Translations under genes and position numbers: made by a program
Shown here: piece by piece, positions 50,453 to 57,631 of the stretch
How positions within the stretch are numbered: position 1 is the first letter of the stretch
Layout of the letters: the number at the start of each line of letters is the position of its first letter
Notes under the pieces: generated by a model
Told to the model about the DNA's origin: nothing
The model's input: only the letters and a program-made list of their open reading frames with translations
Database searches by the model: none
Assembly: GCA_036796975.1 (NCBI GenBank)
Contig: DAIRBY010000003.1
Coordinates: 1 to 64,000 of the forward strand
Direction of reading: 5' to 3'
DNA: 64,000 nt
Source of the DNA: UBA8190 sp003453695
GTDB taxonomy: Bacteria > Actinomycetota > Acidimicrobiia > Acidimicrobiales > UBA8190

Positions 50453-51235
50453 CTACGGGGCGAGGCCGGGAGGCTGGTCGCCGGCGTGGGCCGTCACCAC
50501 CCGGAGGAAGCGCTCGGGCACCAGCTCGATGAAGATGCCCTCGGCCTCGGCGAGGAGGTCGTCGCCGCGGGAGATGCCGCCCCAGGTCGTCACCTTCCGG
50601 CCCTGGCGGCCGACGCAGCGGGCCTCCAGCCGCAGTTCGGTGCGCAGAGGGGTCGGGTTGCGATAGCGGATGGTGAGGGTACCGGTCATGCCCGGGCAGC
50701 CGGCGGCGATGTTGGCGGCGCCGAGCAGCTCGTCGAAGACCATGGCGATCACGCCCCCGTGGACGCAGGTCGGCGGGCCCTCGTACTGGTAGTCGAAGTA
50801 AGCCGTGCCCTCGAGGCCACCGCCCTCGGCCACCTGGACCTTGACCGGTGGTGCCACCGGGTTGGCGTAGCCGATGACCGGGCTGGTCGGGAAGAAGTCC
50901 TGGGGGTGGCCCTCTGGGTCGGGCTCGAGGCGTTGCCTGCGACCCGGGCCGGCGGCGGCTTCAAACTGCTCGGCCACGGCCGCCAAGGACAACGCCGCCT
51001 TGCGCAGGTCGTCGTCCGGGATCGGGCGGCCCACAAGGGCGGTGGTCATACGGCGCAGCTCGGCGGCGACGAGAAAACGCGGATCGTCGAGCCCTGCATG
51101 GCCGGGGGCGGGTGGTCGCCGATGGGTGACGGCGGCGTGCCGGGCCGAGATCCCGAAGTCCGAGACGCTGCCCTCGGGGCCGTCGGGGTCCTGGCTCGCT
51201 CCGGCGCCGGGTGGACCCGGGTCGTCCCCGCTCAC
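50453..51235 (-). CDS. PaaI-type hot-dog thioesterase
   Basis: 260 residues from GTG 51235, overlapping the EchA19-like stop as GTGA. The first 110 residues are Pro/Ala-rich and then helical; the hot-dog domain follows with TCVHGGVIAMVFDELLG, the typical HGG active-site helix, and TIRYRNPTPLRTEL. It cleaves acyl-CoA thioesters. Position after echA19 and fadA5 behind a KstR-like box suggests it releases CoA from blocked steroid intermediates. The long N-terminal part is unusual for the family. Confidence 0.78.
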   Translation of the reverse strand: MSGDDPGPPGAGASQDPDGPEGSVSDFGISARHAAVTHRRPPAPGHAGLDDPRFLVAAELRRMTTALVGRPIPDDDLRKAALSLAAVAEQFEAAAGPGRRQRLEPDPEGHPQDFFPTSPVIGYANPVAPPVKVQVAEGGGLEGTAYFDYQYEGPPTCVHGGVIAMVFDELLGAANIAAGCPGMTGTLTIRYRNPTPLRTELRLEARCVGRQGRKVTTWGGISRGDDLLAEAEGIFIELVPERFLRVVTAHAGDQPPGLAP

Positions 51236-52026
51236 CGGCGTTTGTATTCGGGTGGACGCTTCTCGGCGAAGGCGCGCTGTCCCTCGGCGGCGTCCTCGGT
51301 GGCGAAGATGGGCATGCCGATCTCGAGCTCCACCTTGAGCGCCTCGCCTTCGGGCAGGCCCTCGGTCTCGCGCACCGAGCGCTTGATGGCCTCCACCGCC
51401 AGCGGCCCATTGGCACCGACGACCTCGGCGATGGCGAGCGCTTCGTCGAGAGCGGTGCCGTCGGGGACCACGCGGCCGATGAGGCCGATGCGCAACGCCT
51501 CTTCCGCCGACACCTCGCGGGCGGTGAGCAGCAGGTCCATCGCCATCGTGAAGGGGATCTGGCGCCGCAGCCGCACCGTCGACCCACCGAGGGGGAACAG
51601 GCCCCGGCGGGCCTCGAACACGCCGAACTTGGCGCTCTGGCCCGCCACCCTGATGTCGGTGGCCTGCAGGATCTCGGTGCCGCCGGCGACGGCCCATCCC
51701 TCCACAGCGGCGATGAGTGGCTTTCGCAGCTGATAGTGGCGCAGCAGCGCCTTCCAGTGGAGGTCGGGGTCGGCCTCCATGCGGGGGCGGTACTCCTCGG
51801 CCTCGGGGCCGGACATGGACTTCAAGTCCATGCCGGAACAGAACGTGCCGCCGGCGCCGGTGAGGATGGCGCAGCGGATGGCGTCGTCCCCGTCGATCTC
51901 CTCCCACGCGGCCACCATGCCCACGAGCATGGGCAGGCTCAGCGCATTCTTCGCCTCCGGCCGGTTCATGGTCACCACGGCGGTGCTGCCCCGCCGCTCG
52001 AAGAGCAGGTGCTCGGTTCCGGCCAT
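51232..52026 (-). CDS. echA19: EchA19-like enoyl-CoA hydratase
   Basis: 264 residues from ATG 52026. Crotonase fold: NRPEAKNALS, ILTGAGGTFCSGMDLK (oxyanion hole), EGWAVAGGTEILQATDIRVA, and FGVFEARRGLFPLGG with the catalytic Glu. From memory it closely follows mycobacterial EchA19 (Rv3516), which hydrates the steroid enoyl-CoA after ChsE4-ChsE5. It lies 2 bp after the FadA5-like stop and is coupled to the thioesterase. Cofactor-free soluble enzyme. Confidence 0.86.
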   Translation of the reverse strand: MAGTEHLLFERRGSTAVVTMNRPEAKNALSLPMLVGMVAAWEEIDGDDAIRCAILTGAGGTFCSGMDLKSMSGPEAEEYRPRMEADPDLHWKALLRHYQLRKPLIAAVEGWAVAGGTEILQATDIRVAGQSAKFGVFEARRGLFPLGGSTVRLRRQIPFTMAMDLLLTAREVSAEEALRIGLIGRVVPDGTALDEALAIAEVVGANGPLAVEAIKRSVRETEGLPEGEALKVELEIGMPIFATEDAAEGQRAFAEKRPPEYKRR

Positions 52027-52028
52027 GG

Positions 52029-53189
52029 TCAGATGCGCTCGATGATCGTCCCGGTGGCGAGCGCGCCGCCGCAGCACATGGTGATGAGCGCCAGCGAACG
52101 GTCGGCGCGCTCGAGCTCGTGCAGTGCCGTGGTGACGAGCCTGCTGCCCGTGGCACCCACCGGGTGGCCGAGGGCGATGGCACCCCCGTTCACGTTGACC
52201 TTGTCCATGTCCGGCTCGTGCACCTGCGCCCACGACAGCGCCACCGAGGCGAAGGCCTCGTTCACCTCGAACAGGTCGATGTCGGCCATGGTCATGCCCG
52301 CCTTGTCGAGGACCCTCGCCGTGGCCTCCACCGGGCCGTCCAGGTGGTAGTAGGGATCCGAGCCGACGAGCGCCTGGGCCACGATGCGCGCCCGCGGCCG
52401 CAGCCCGTCGGAGCGGGCCCGGTCCTCCGACATCCACAACACGGCCGCCGCCCCGTCGGAGATCTGCGACGAGTTGCCGGCGGTGTGGATGCCGTCGGGG
52501 AGCACGGGCTTGAGCGACGCCAGCCCCGCGGCCGAGGTCTCGCGCAGCCCGCCGTCGTGCGACACGACGATGCGCTCACCGCTGTGGCCGTCGGGCCCGA
52601 CCTCCGGGGCCTCGACAGGAACGACCTCGCGTTCGAAGCGGCCTTCGGCCCACGCTCGGGCCGCCTTCTCCTGGGAGGCCAGGCCGAAGGTGTCGACCTG
52701 CTCCCGGGTGATGCCCCGCTTCCGGGCAATGCGTTCGGCCGCCCCGAACTGGTCGGGCATGTCCCACGGGAAGGCGTCGGGCCGCGACCGTCCCGGCCCG
52801 TTGAGGGCGTTGGCCCCGAGCCCCACCCGGCTCATGGCCTCGATGCCGCAGGCGATACCCACGTCGATGGCGCCGGCGGCGATGAGGTTGGCCACGAAGT
52901 GGTTGGCCTGCTGCGACGATCCGCACTGGCAGTCGACGGTGGTGGCGGCCACCTCGTAGGGGAGCGACTGACTCAGCCATGCCGTGCGGGTGATGTTCGA
53001 CGCCTGCTCCCCGGCCTGGGTGACGCAGCCCCCCACCACCTGTTCCACCTCGGCGGGGTCGAGGCCCGCCCGCTTGACGAGCTCCACCTGGGCGGCGCCG
53101 AGGAGCTCGGCGGCGTGCAGACCCGCCAGGGCGCCGTTGCGCTTCCCGATGGGGGTGCGGACCGCCTCGACGATCACCGGTTGCGCCAT
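52029..53189 (-). CDS. fadA5: FadA5-like steroid thiolase
   Basis: 386 residues from ATG 53189, preceded by GGAGGCAAGG. Nucleophile Cys89 in VDCQCGSSQQANH, HEPDMDKVNVNGG, GHPVGATGSR and ITMCCGGALATGTIIERI (cut) with the acid-base Cys. From memory the match with mycobacterial FadA5 (Rv3546) is high over the full length, including GGCVTQ.GEQ and GIACGIEAMSRVGLGAN. FadA5 cleaves 3-ketoacyl-CoA esters of the steroid side chain. First gene of fadA5-echA19-thioesterase, with a perfect KstR-like box 105 bp upstream. Confidence 0.9.
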   Translation of the reverse strand: MAQPVIVEAVRTPIGKRNGALAGLHAAELLGAAQVELVKRAGLDPAEVEQVVGGCVTQAGEQASNITRTAWLSQSLPYEVAATTVDCQCGSSQQANHFVANLIAAGAIDVGIACGIEAMSRVGLGANALNGPGRSRPDAFPWDMPDQFGAAERIARKRGITREQVDTFGLASQEKAARAWAEGRFEREVVPVEAPEVGPDGHSGERIVVSHDGGLRETSAAGLASLKPVLPDGIHTAGNSSQISDGAAAVLWMSEDRARSDGLRPRARIVAQALVGSDPYYHLDGPVEATARVLDKAGMTMADIDLFEVNEAFASVALSWAQVHEPDMDKVNVNGGAIALGHPVGATGSRLVTTALHELERADRSLALITMCCGGALATGTIIERI

Positions 53190-53293
53190 CGCCTTGCCTC
53201 CAGGGTTCGTGAATGGGCCGAGTTGGCGAGGCGAAGCCCGCGGTCTGGGGCGGGTCCTTGTCGCTCGCCGGCCGGACGCCGGGGGCCTCAGTA

Positions 53294-53307
53294 TAGAACG
53301 TGTTCTA
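53294..53307. promoter_or_regulatory. KstR-like operator (perfect match) upstream of fadA5
   Basis: TAGAACGTGTTCTA is a full palindrome fitting TnnAACnnGTTnnA. It overlaps the stop codon (53305-53307) of the upstream epimerase-like gene and lies 105 bp before the fadA5-like ATG on the minus strand. Confidence 0.78.
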
Positions 53308-54237
53308 GAAGTGCCGGCCAGCTCCGACCCCCAGGGCGGCCACGACCGCCGGCCAGCCCTCACGCACGCTCGGATAGCGCGGCGCCCAACCCGATTCGTG
53401 CTTGAAGCGCCGGTTGGACACCCGCTGGGAGCGGGTCAGGGCGCGGGCAGCGCTCCCTCCCAGGGCCACGACGAACCGGGGCGGCGCCCACAGCCGGCGC
53501 ACGCCCACCGCCGCCGCCAAGGCGGCGAGTTGGTCGGCCCGGGTGAGTGGCTCGTCCTCGGCGATGTTGTAGGTCCCTGCCGGCACCGACAGTGCGGCCA
53601 CCACTGCGCCAGCGGCGTCGTCCACGTGCACCATCGAGAAGAACCCGTGCTTGTCCCCGAGCACGGCCCCGAGACGCCAGCGCGCCGCGTCCACCATGAC
53701 CTTGGTGTGGCTGGATCCGGGCCCGTAGAACATCCCGAACCGCAGTACCACGCCGTCGGCGCCCGACTCGGTGAAGCGCCGCGCCTGACCCTCGGCCTCG
53801 AGCGCCGAGCGCATGTACGGCGGCGCGTCGATGAGGCTGTCCTCGAATATCCACTGCTTGCCGTGATCGGCATAGGTGAACACGATGGACTCTTGGAGGT
53901 AACGGCGGGCGCCGGCGGCAAGGGCGGCGTCGACGAGGTGGCGTGACACCTCTCTCCGGATGCGGTCGTTCTCGGCCATGGCCCGCGGGCGCGCCGCTTT
54001 GGACACCGGTGGGATGTGCGTGGCCAGGTTGCACACCATCTCGTGGCCCTTGACGGCGCGCACGACGGCTGTGGCGTCGAACAGATCGGCCTGGACCGGC
54101 GTGGCCCCGGCCGATCGCAACTGCTCAGCCTTGGCCGGCGTCCTGGCCACCCCCGTCACCTCGTGCCCGGCCTCGACGAGAAGCGGCACGGTCCTGCTGC
54201 CGAGCACACCGGTCGCTCCAGCTACGAAGACCCGCAC
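53305..54237 (-). CDS. NAD-dependent epimerase/dehydratase (extended SDR)
   Basis: 310 residues from GTG 54237. The nucleotide-binding start is VFVAGATGVLGSRTVPLL, the catalytic region is SIVFTYADHGKQW, where the usual YxxxK appears as Tyr-Ala-Asp-His-Gly-Lys, so the spacing is altered. The extended SDR C-terminal part includes FRRL-like helices and HVDDAAGAVVAAL. The family covers sugar epimerases, 3-beta-hydroxysteroid dehydrogenases and NAD(P)H-binding regulators. A steroid substrate is possible. It diverges from the amine oxidase. Confidence 0.75.
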   Translation of the reverse strand: MRVFVAGATGVLGSRTVPLLVEAGHEVTGVARTPAKAEQLRSAGATPVQADLFDATAVVRAVKGHEMVCNLATHIPPVSKAARPRAMAENDRIRREVSRHLVDAALAAGARRYLQESIVFTYADHGKQWIFEDSLIDAPPYMRSALEAEGQARRFTESGADGVVLRFGMFYGPGSSHTKVMVDAARWRLGAVLGDKHGFFSMVHVDDAAGAVVAALSVPAGTYNIAEDEPLTRADQLAALAAAVGVRRLWAPPRFVVALGGSAARALTRSQRVSNRRFKHESGWAPRYPSVREGWPAVVAALGVGAGRHF

Positions 54238-54312
54238 GCCTCCGACGGTACCCGCTTTCCCCGGCAGGACATCGACATGATCTACGGTCGGAACGAGAGG
54301 GGGGTGAGGGGC

Positions 54313-55593
54313 ATGAGCCGGGACTTCGACGCCGATGTGGTGGTGCTCGGAGCGGGAATGGCGGGCTGCAGCGCGGCGCGGGAGCTGGCTGCCAGCGGCC
54401 TCGATGTGATCGTGCTCGAGGCGGGCGATCGCGTCGGCGGGCGGGTGTGGACGATGCGGGACTTTGCGCAGTGTCCGGTGGAGGCAGGCGCCGAGTTCAT
54501 CCACGGCGTGGGGTCGGCCACGTGGCCTGACGTCCGGGCGGCCGGGCTGCGCACCCGGGCGGTCCCCTACCGCTTCTCGTGGCTCCACGTGGCCGGGCGC
54601 ACCCGGTGGATGCCCTTGCAGCTGCTCAGTCCCGACGCCTGGCGCAGCCTCCCCATCCTGTGGTCGATCAGGCGTGACGACGGCGCCGATGTGAGCGCGG
54701 CGTCTTTCATGGCCCGCAAGCAGTACCGAGGGCGCGCCAAGGAGCTCGCCTCGCTGACACTCGCCGCCCACCTGCCCGGCGGCGCCGAGGAGATCGGCAT
54801 CCGGGGCCTGGTAGAGGACGGCGTGGTGCGCCTCGAGCTCGGCCTGAACCATCGGGTGCTCGACGGATACGACCTCCTCCCGAAGCACATCGCCGGGACC
54901 CTGGACGTCCGGTTCGGATGGCGTGCGGCCCTGGTGTCGTGGGCACCGGACGGGGTGACCGTGGCCGCCGACGACGGAGGGAGCTTCTCGGCGCGCGCCG
55001 CGGTGACGACACTCCCCCACGGCGTGCTCGCCGCTGGCGACGTGGTCTTCGATCCACCGCTCCCGGCGGCGAAGGCGAAGGCCATCGCTGCGATCCGAAC
55101 TGGGGCGGTGGCCAAGCTCATGCTCCGCTTCGACGAGCCCTTCTGGCCGAAGCGGATGGCGCAGGTGGCGTGCGGGACCGGCCCGGTCACCTTGTACTGG
55201 GCGAGCACCTTCGGCGGCGCCGGGCCGCCGGTGCTCGTCGGCTACGCCACCGGGCCCCGGGCCCGCGCCTTGTCGGAGGCGGGGGCGGACCTGGCGCCGG
55301 AGATGGCCCTCGACGACCTGGAGCGGCTGTTCCCGCGCGCCCGTCCTCGCCGGGCCGTGCAGGACGTGCGCTTCGTGGACTGGCGGACCGACGCCAACGC
55401 CCGCGGTGGCTACACCTTCCTGCCGCCCGGCGCGGCGGGGTCGAGGGCGGCGTTGGCCGCCCCCGGCACAGGCGCGTTGTTCTGGGCGGGATCGGCCACG
55501 GCGTGGGCGCCGGTGGCCGACACGGTGGAAGCGGCCTTCTCGAGCGGGTTGCGTGCGGCGGACCAGGTGCGTTTGGGCCTGTCGGCAAGGTGA
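54313..55593 (+). CDS. Flavin-containing amine oxidase family protein
   Basis: 426 residues from ATG 54313, with a GAGGGG ribosome site; ATG 54277 is possible but less well placed. FAD-binding start VVVLGAGMAGCSAAREL, then VIVLEAGDRVGGRVW, and the C-terminal ATAWAPVADTVEAAFSSG FAD loop. The conserved Gly-rich and FIHGVG segments fit monoamine/polyamine oxidases and related flavin desaturases. It oxidises an amine or a CH-CH bond; the substrate is unknown. Confidence 0.82.
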   Translation: MSRDFDADVVVLGAGMAGCSAARELAASGLDVIVLEAGDRVGGRVWTMRDFAQCPVEAGAEFIHGVGSATWPDVRAAGLRTRAVPYRFSWLHVAGRTRWMPLQLLSPDAWRSLPILWSIRRDDGADVSAASFMARKQYRGRAKELASLTLAAHLPGGAEEIGIRGLVEDGVVRLELGLNHRVLDGYDLLPKHIAGTLDVRFGWRAALVSWAPDGVTVAADDGGSFSARAAVTTLPHGVLAAGDVVFDPPLPAAKAKAIAAIRTGAVAKLMLRFDEPFWPKRMAQVACGTGPVTLYWASTFGGAGPPVLVGYATGPRARALSEAGADLAPEMALDDLERLFPRARPRRAVQDVRFVDWRTDANARGGYTFLPPGAAGSRAALAAPGTGALFWAGSATAWAPVADTVEAAFSSGLRAADQVRLGLSAR

Positions 55594-55600
55594 ACCATAG

Positions 55601-55629
55601 GTGACAAAAAAGTAAACTTTCGGTAAACT
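55601..55629 (+). promoter_or_regulatory. Strong sigma-70-type promoter for a leaderless small gene
   Basis: GTGACA (55601-55606) and TAAACT (55624-55629) are spaced by 17 bp. The -10 is 8 bp before ATG 55638, the same spacing as at the transporter (29043 to 29057). The motif AGTAAAC is repeated directly (55611 and 55623 region), one helical turn apart, and may be an operator. Confidence 0.6.
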
Positions 55630-55637
55630 GGCTTGCG

Positions 55638-55950
55638 ATGGGCGGTCCCTTGTCCTGGGGCTGGCACCCTGATCAGTACGGCGTCCACGAGGAGGGGTCC
55701 GTCTCCGTGGCGGGCGAGCCCACGAAGCTCGTCCGGGACGACGGGCGCGAGAGCTACGACCCCCCGCCACAAGCCACAACGACGTCGCGCCCTGCCTTAC
55801 CTGCCGAGGGCGGCGGCGCTGCCGGCGTGCCCACCGCCGGACGCGCCCACCTCGCCCGCCTCGCCCGCCTCGCCCGCCTCGCCCGCCTCGCCCGCCTCGC
55901 CGCCTCGACCGCCTCGACCGCCGGCAGGCACGGCCGGCTCCCTGGTCTAA
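55638..55950 (+). CDS. Small unknown protein; 3' end uncertain, possible frameshift
   Basis: From ATG 55638 the frame reads MGGPLSWGWHPDQYGVHEEG and continues about 45 codons to SYDPPP with strongly GC-rich third positions, so coding is likely there. GWHPDQYG..E resembles the W-x-P-D start of DUF2510-like domains, a weak likeness. After about 55775 codon quality falls. This frame stays open far into the antisense of the dehydrogenase gene, while the frame one base away gives a Pro-Ala-Ser repeat tail and a stop at 55950. A frameshift or a reading error near 55770-55800 would join them. No function can be given. Confidence 0.4.
55851..55921. repeat. 9-bp tandem repeat CTCGCCCGC, about 5.7 copies, with degenerate tail
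   Basis: Five full copies of CTCGCCCGC and a partial copy (55851-55901) are followed by two GCCTCGACC units. The array lies between the amine oxidase and the dehydrogenase end. It is either a Pro-rich coding tail or a non-coding minisatellite. Confidence 0.85.
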
Positions 55951-57116
55951 CCGAGCAGCCGTTTTGCGATGACCACCCGCTGGATCTGGTTGGTGCCTTC
56001 GTAGATCTGGGTGATCTTGGCGTCGCGCATGTAGCGCTCGACGGGAAAGTCCTTCGTGTAGCCGTAGCCGCCGAGGAGCTGCACCGCGTCGGTGGTCACC
56101 GACATCGCCGTGTCCGAGGCCAGGCACTTGGCCATGGCGCCGACCGTGGTGAGCTCGCCCTTAGGGTCGCCGGCGTCGATCATCGAGCAGGCTCGGTACA
56201 CGAGGGTCCGGGCTGCCTCGATGCGCATGGCCATGTCGGCCACCATGAAGCGCAGGCCCTGGAACTCGGCGATGGCCCCACCGAAGGCCTTGCGCTGGTG
56301 CATGTACCCGACGGCGTAGTCGAGCGCCCCCTGGGCGATGCCGACGGCCTGGGCGCCGATGATGGGACGGCTGCGGTCGAGGGTGTGCATGGCGATGGTG
56401 AAGCCCTGGCCCTCGTCGCCGATGCGATTGGCGACCGGCACCCGGACGTCGTCGAGGACGATCTCCCCGGTGGGGCTTCCCCGCAGTCCCATCTTGCTCT
56501 CGAGCTTGGCCACGCGGACTCCCCGGTCAGCCTCCACCAGGAAGCAGCTGATCCCACGGTGTCCTGCATCGGGATCGGTAGTGGCGAAGACGGTGTAGGT
56601 GTCGGAGATGCCGGCATTGGTGATCCAGTACTTCGAGCCCGACAGCACGTAACTGTCCCCGTCGCGCCGCGCCCGGCAACGCATGGCCGCCACGTCGCTA
56701 CCGGCATCGGCTTCGGACAGGCAGTAGCTTGCCTGCGCCTCGCCCGAGGCGACGCGCGGGACGTAGCGCTGCTGCAGATCGTCCGACCCCCAGTTCATGA
56801 TGGGGACCATCCCGAGCCGGGAGATGATCAAGGTGACGCTCGTCGATGCGCACACCCGAGCCAGCTCCTCGACCATGATCGCCTGGGACACGTGGTCCGC
56901 CCCCGCTCCGCCGTACTCGACGGGCAGGCCGAGCGCAGGCAGCTCCAGGTCGACGGCCGCCTTGAACCCTTCCCACGGAAAGGCCGCCTCGGCATCGACG
57001 CGGCCCGCGTAGGGCGCGATGCGCTCCTCGGCCATCTGCCGCACGGCGGCCCGGAACTGCTCCTGGTCGTCGCTGAGGGCGAACGCCGAGGCCTGGTGGG
57101 TGCTCTGCTGGACCAT
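55947..57116 (-). CDS. Acyl-CoA dehydrogenase (short-chain type)
   Basis: 389 residues from ATG 57116, overlapping the upstream stop as TGATG. Motifs: YCLSEADAGSDVAAMRCRA, KYWITNAGISD, GLRGSPTGEIVLDDVRVP, LLGGYGYTKDFPVERYMRDA and QIYEGTNQIQR with the classical catalytic Glu. This is an ordinary homotetrameric enzyme, unlike the steroid pairs. As the last gene of the leuB-ilvE-cimA operon it may oxidise branched-chain acyl-CoAs, an inference from position. Confidence 0.9.
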   Translation of the reverse strand: MVQQSTHQASAFALSDDQEQFRAAVRQMAEERIAPYAGRVDAEAAFPWEGFKAAVDLELPALGLPVEYGGAGADHVSQAIMVEELARVCASTSVTLIISRLGMVPIMNWGSDDLQQRYVPRVASGEAQASYCLSEADAGSDVAAMRCRARRDGDSYVLSGSKYWITNAGISDTYTVFATTDPDAGHRGISCFLVEADRGVRVAKLESKMGLRGSPTGEIVLDDVRVPVANRIGDEGQGFTIAMHTLDRSRPIIGAQAVGIAQGALDYAVGYMHQRKAFGGAIAEFQGLRFMVADMAMRIEAARTLVYRACSMIDAGDPKGELTTVGAMAKCLASDTAMSVTTDAVQLLGGYGYTKDFPVERYMRDAKITQIYEGTNQIQRVVIAKRLLG

Positions 57117-57631
57117 CAACTGAGGTTCACGAGCTCCTGCCACTGGCCGAGACGGGCGTGGACCTGTTCCGGGGTCATCCGCAGAGTGGGCTCCGACACG
57201 GCATCGACGATCCGGCGGCGCTGCTCGTAGTGGTGGGAGGCCGCCCGGAACAGCGCGGTGCGCCACTCGAGCAGATCGTGGGGACCGTCGCCCAGAAAGC
57301 CGAACAGCGTCAGCGCCATCTCGACGTCGCGCGCCACGGGGGCCCGGCCGAAGATGGCGGCCCGGGCGCTGGCCACTTCGGCCGCGCCGGTGAGGGCGTC
57401 GTCGGCGGTGATGCCGGGGGCGAGCTGGAGGCGCTCCTCGAACAGACGCTGCGCGAGGAGAAGTGCATAGCCCTGATCGGGGCCGGGCACGCCCATGTCC
57501 TTGTCGCGAGGCTGTCCCGGAGCGCGCAGGTCTGCCACTCGATCCGCCTTCCACGGCAAGGGCGTGCGCAGTCGGTAGGCGGGGCGGACCTGGTCGGCCT
57601 CGACGATGGGGACGTAGCTGGGCTGGGTCAT
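57116..57631 (-). CDS. Unknown protein in the branched-chain amino-acid operon
   Basis: 171 residues from ATG 57631, overlapping the cimA stop as ATGA and the dehydrogenase start as TGATG. No signal peptide or membrane segment. It is rich in helices, with conserved-looking EQRRRIVDAV, TLFGFLGDGPHDLLEWR and GYALLLAQRLFEERLQL. I do not recognise the family. Tight coupling on both sides suggests a function tied to citramalate synthase or the dehydrogenase. Confidence 0.75.
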   Translation of the reverse strand: MTQPSYVPIVEADQVRPAYRLRTPLPWKADRVADLRAPGQPRDKDMGVPGPDQGYALLLAQRLFEERLQLAPGITADDALTGAAEVASARAAIFGRAPVARDVEMALTLFGFLGDGPHDLLEWRTALFRAASHHYEQRRRIVDAVSEPTLRMTPEQVHARLGQWQELVNLS

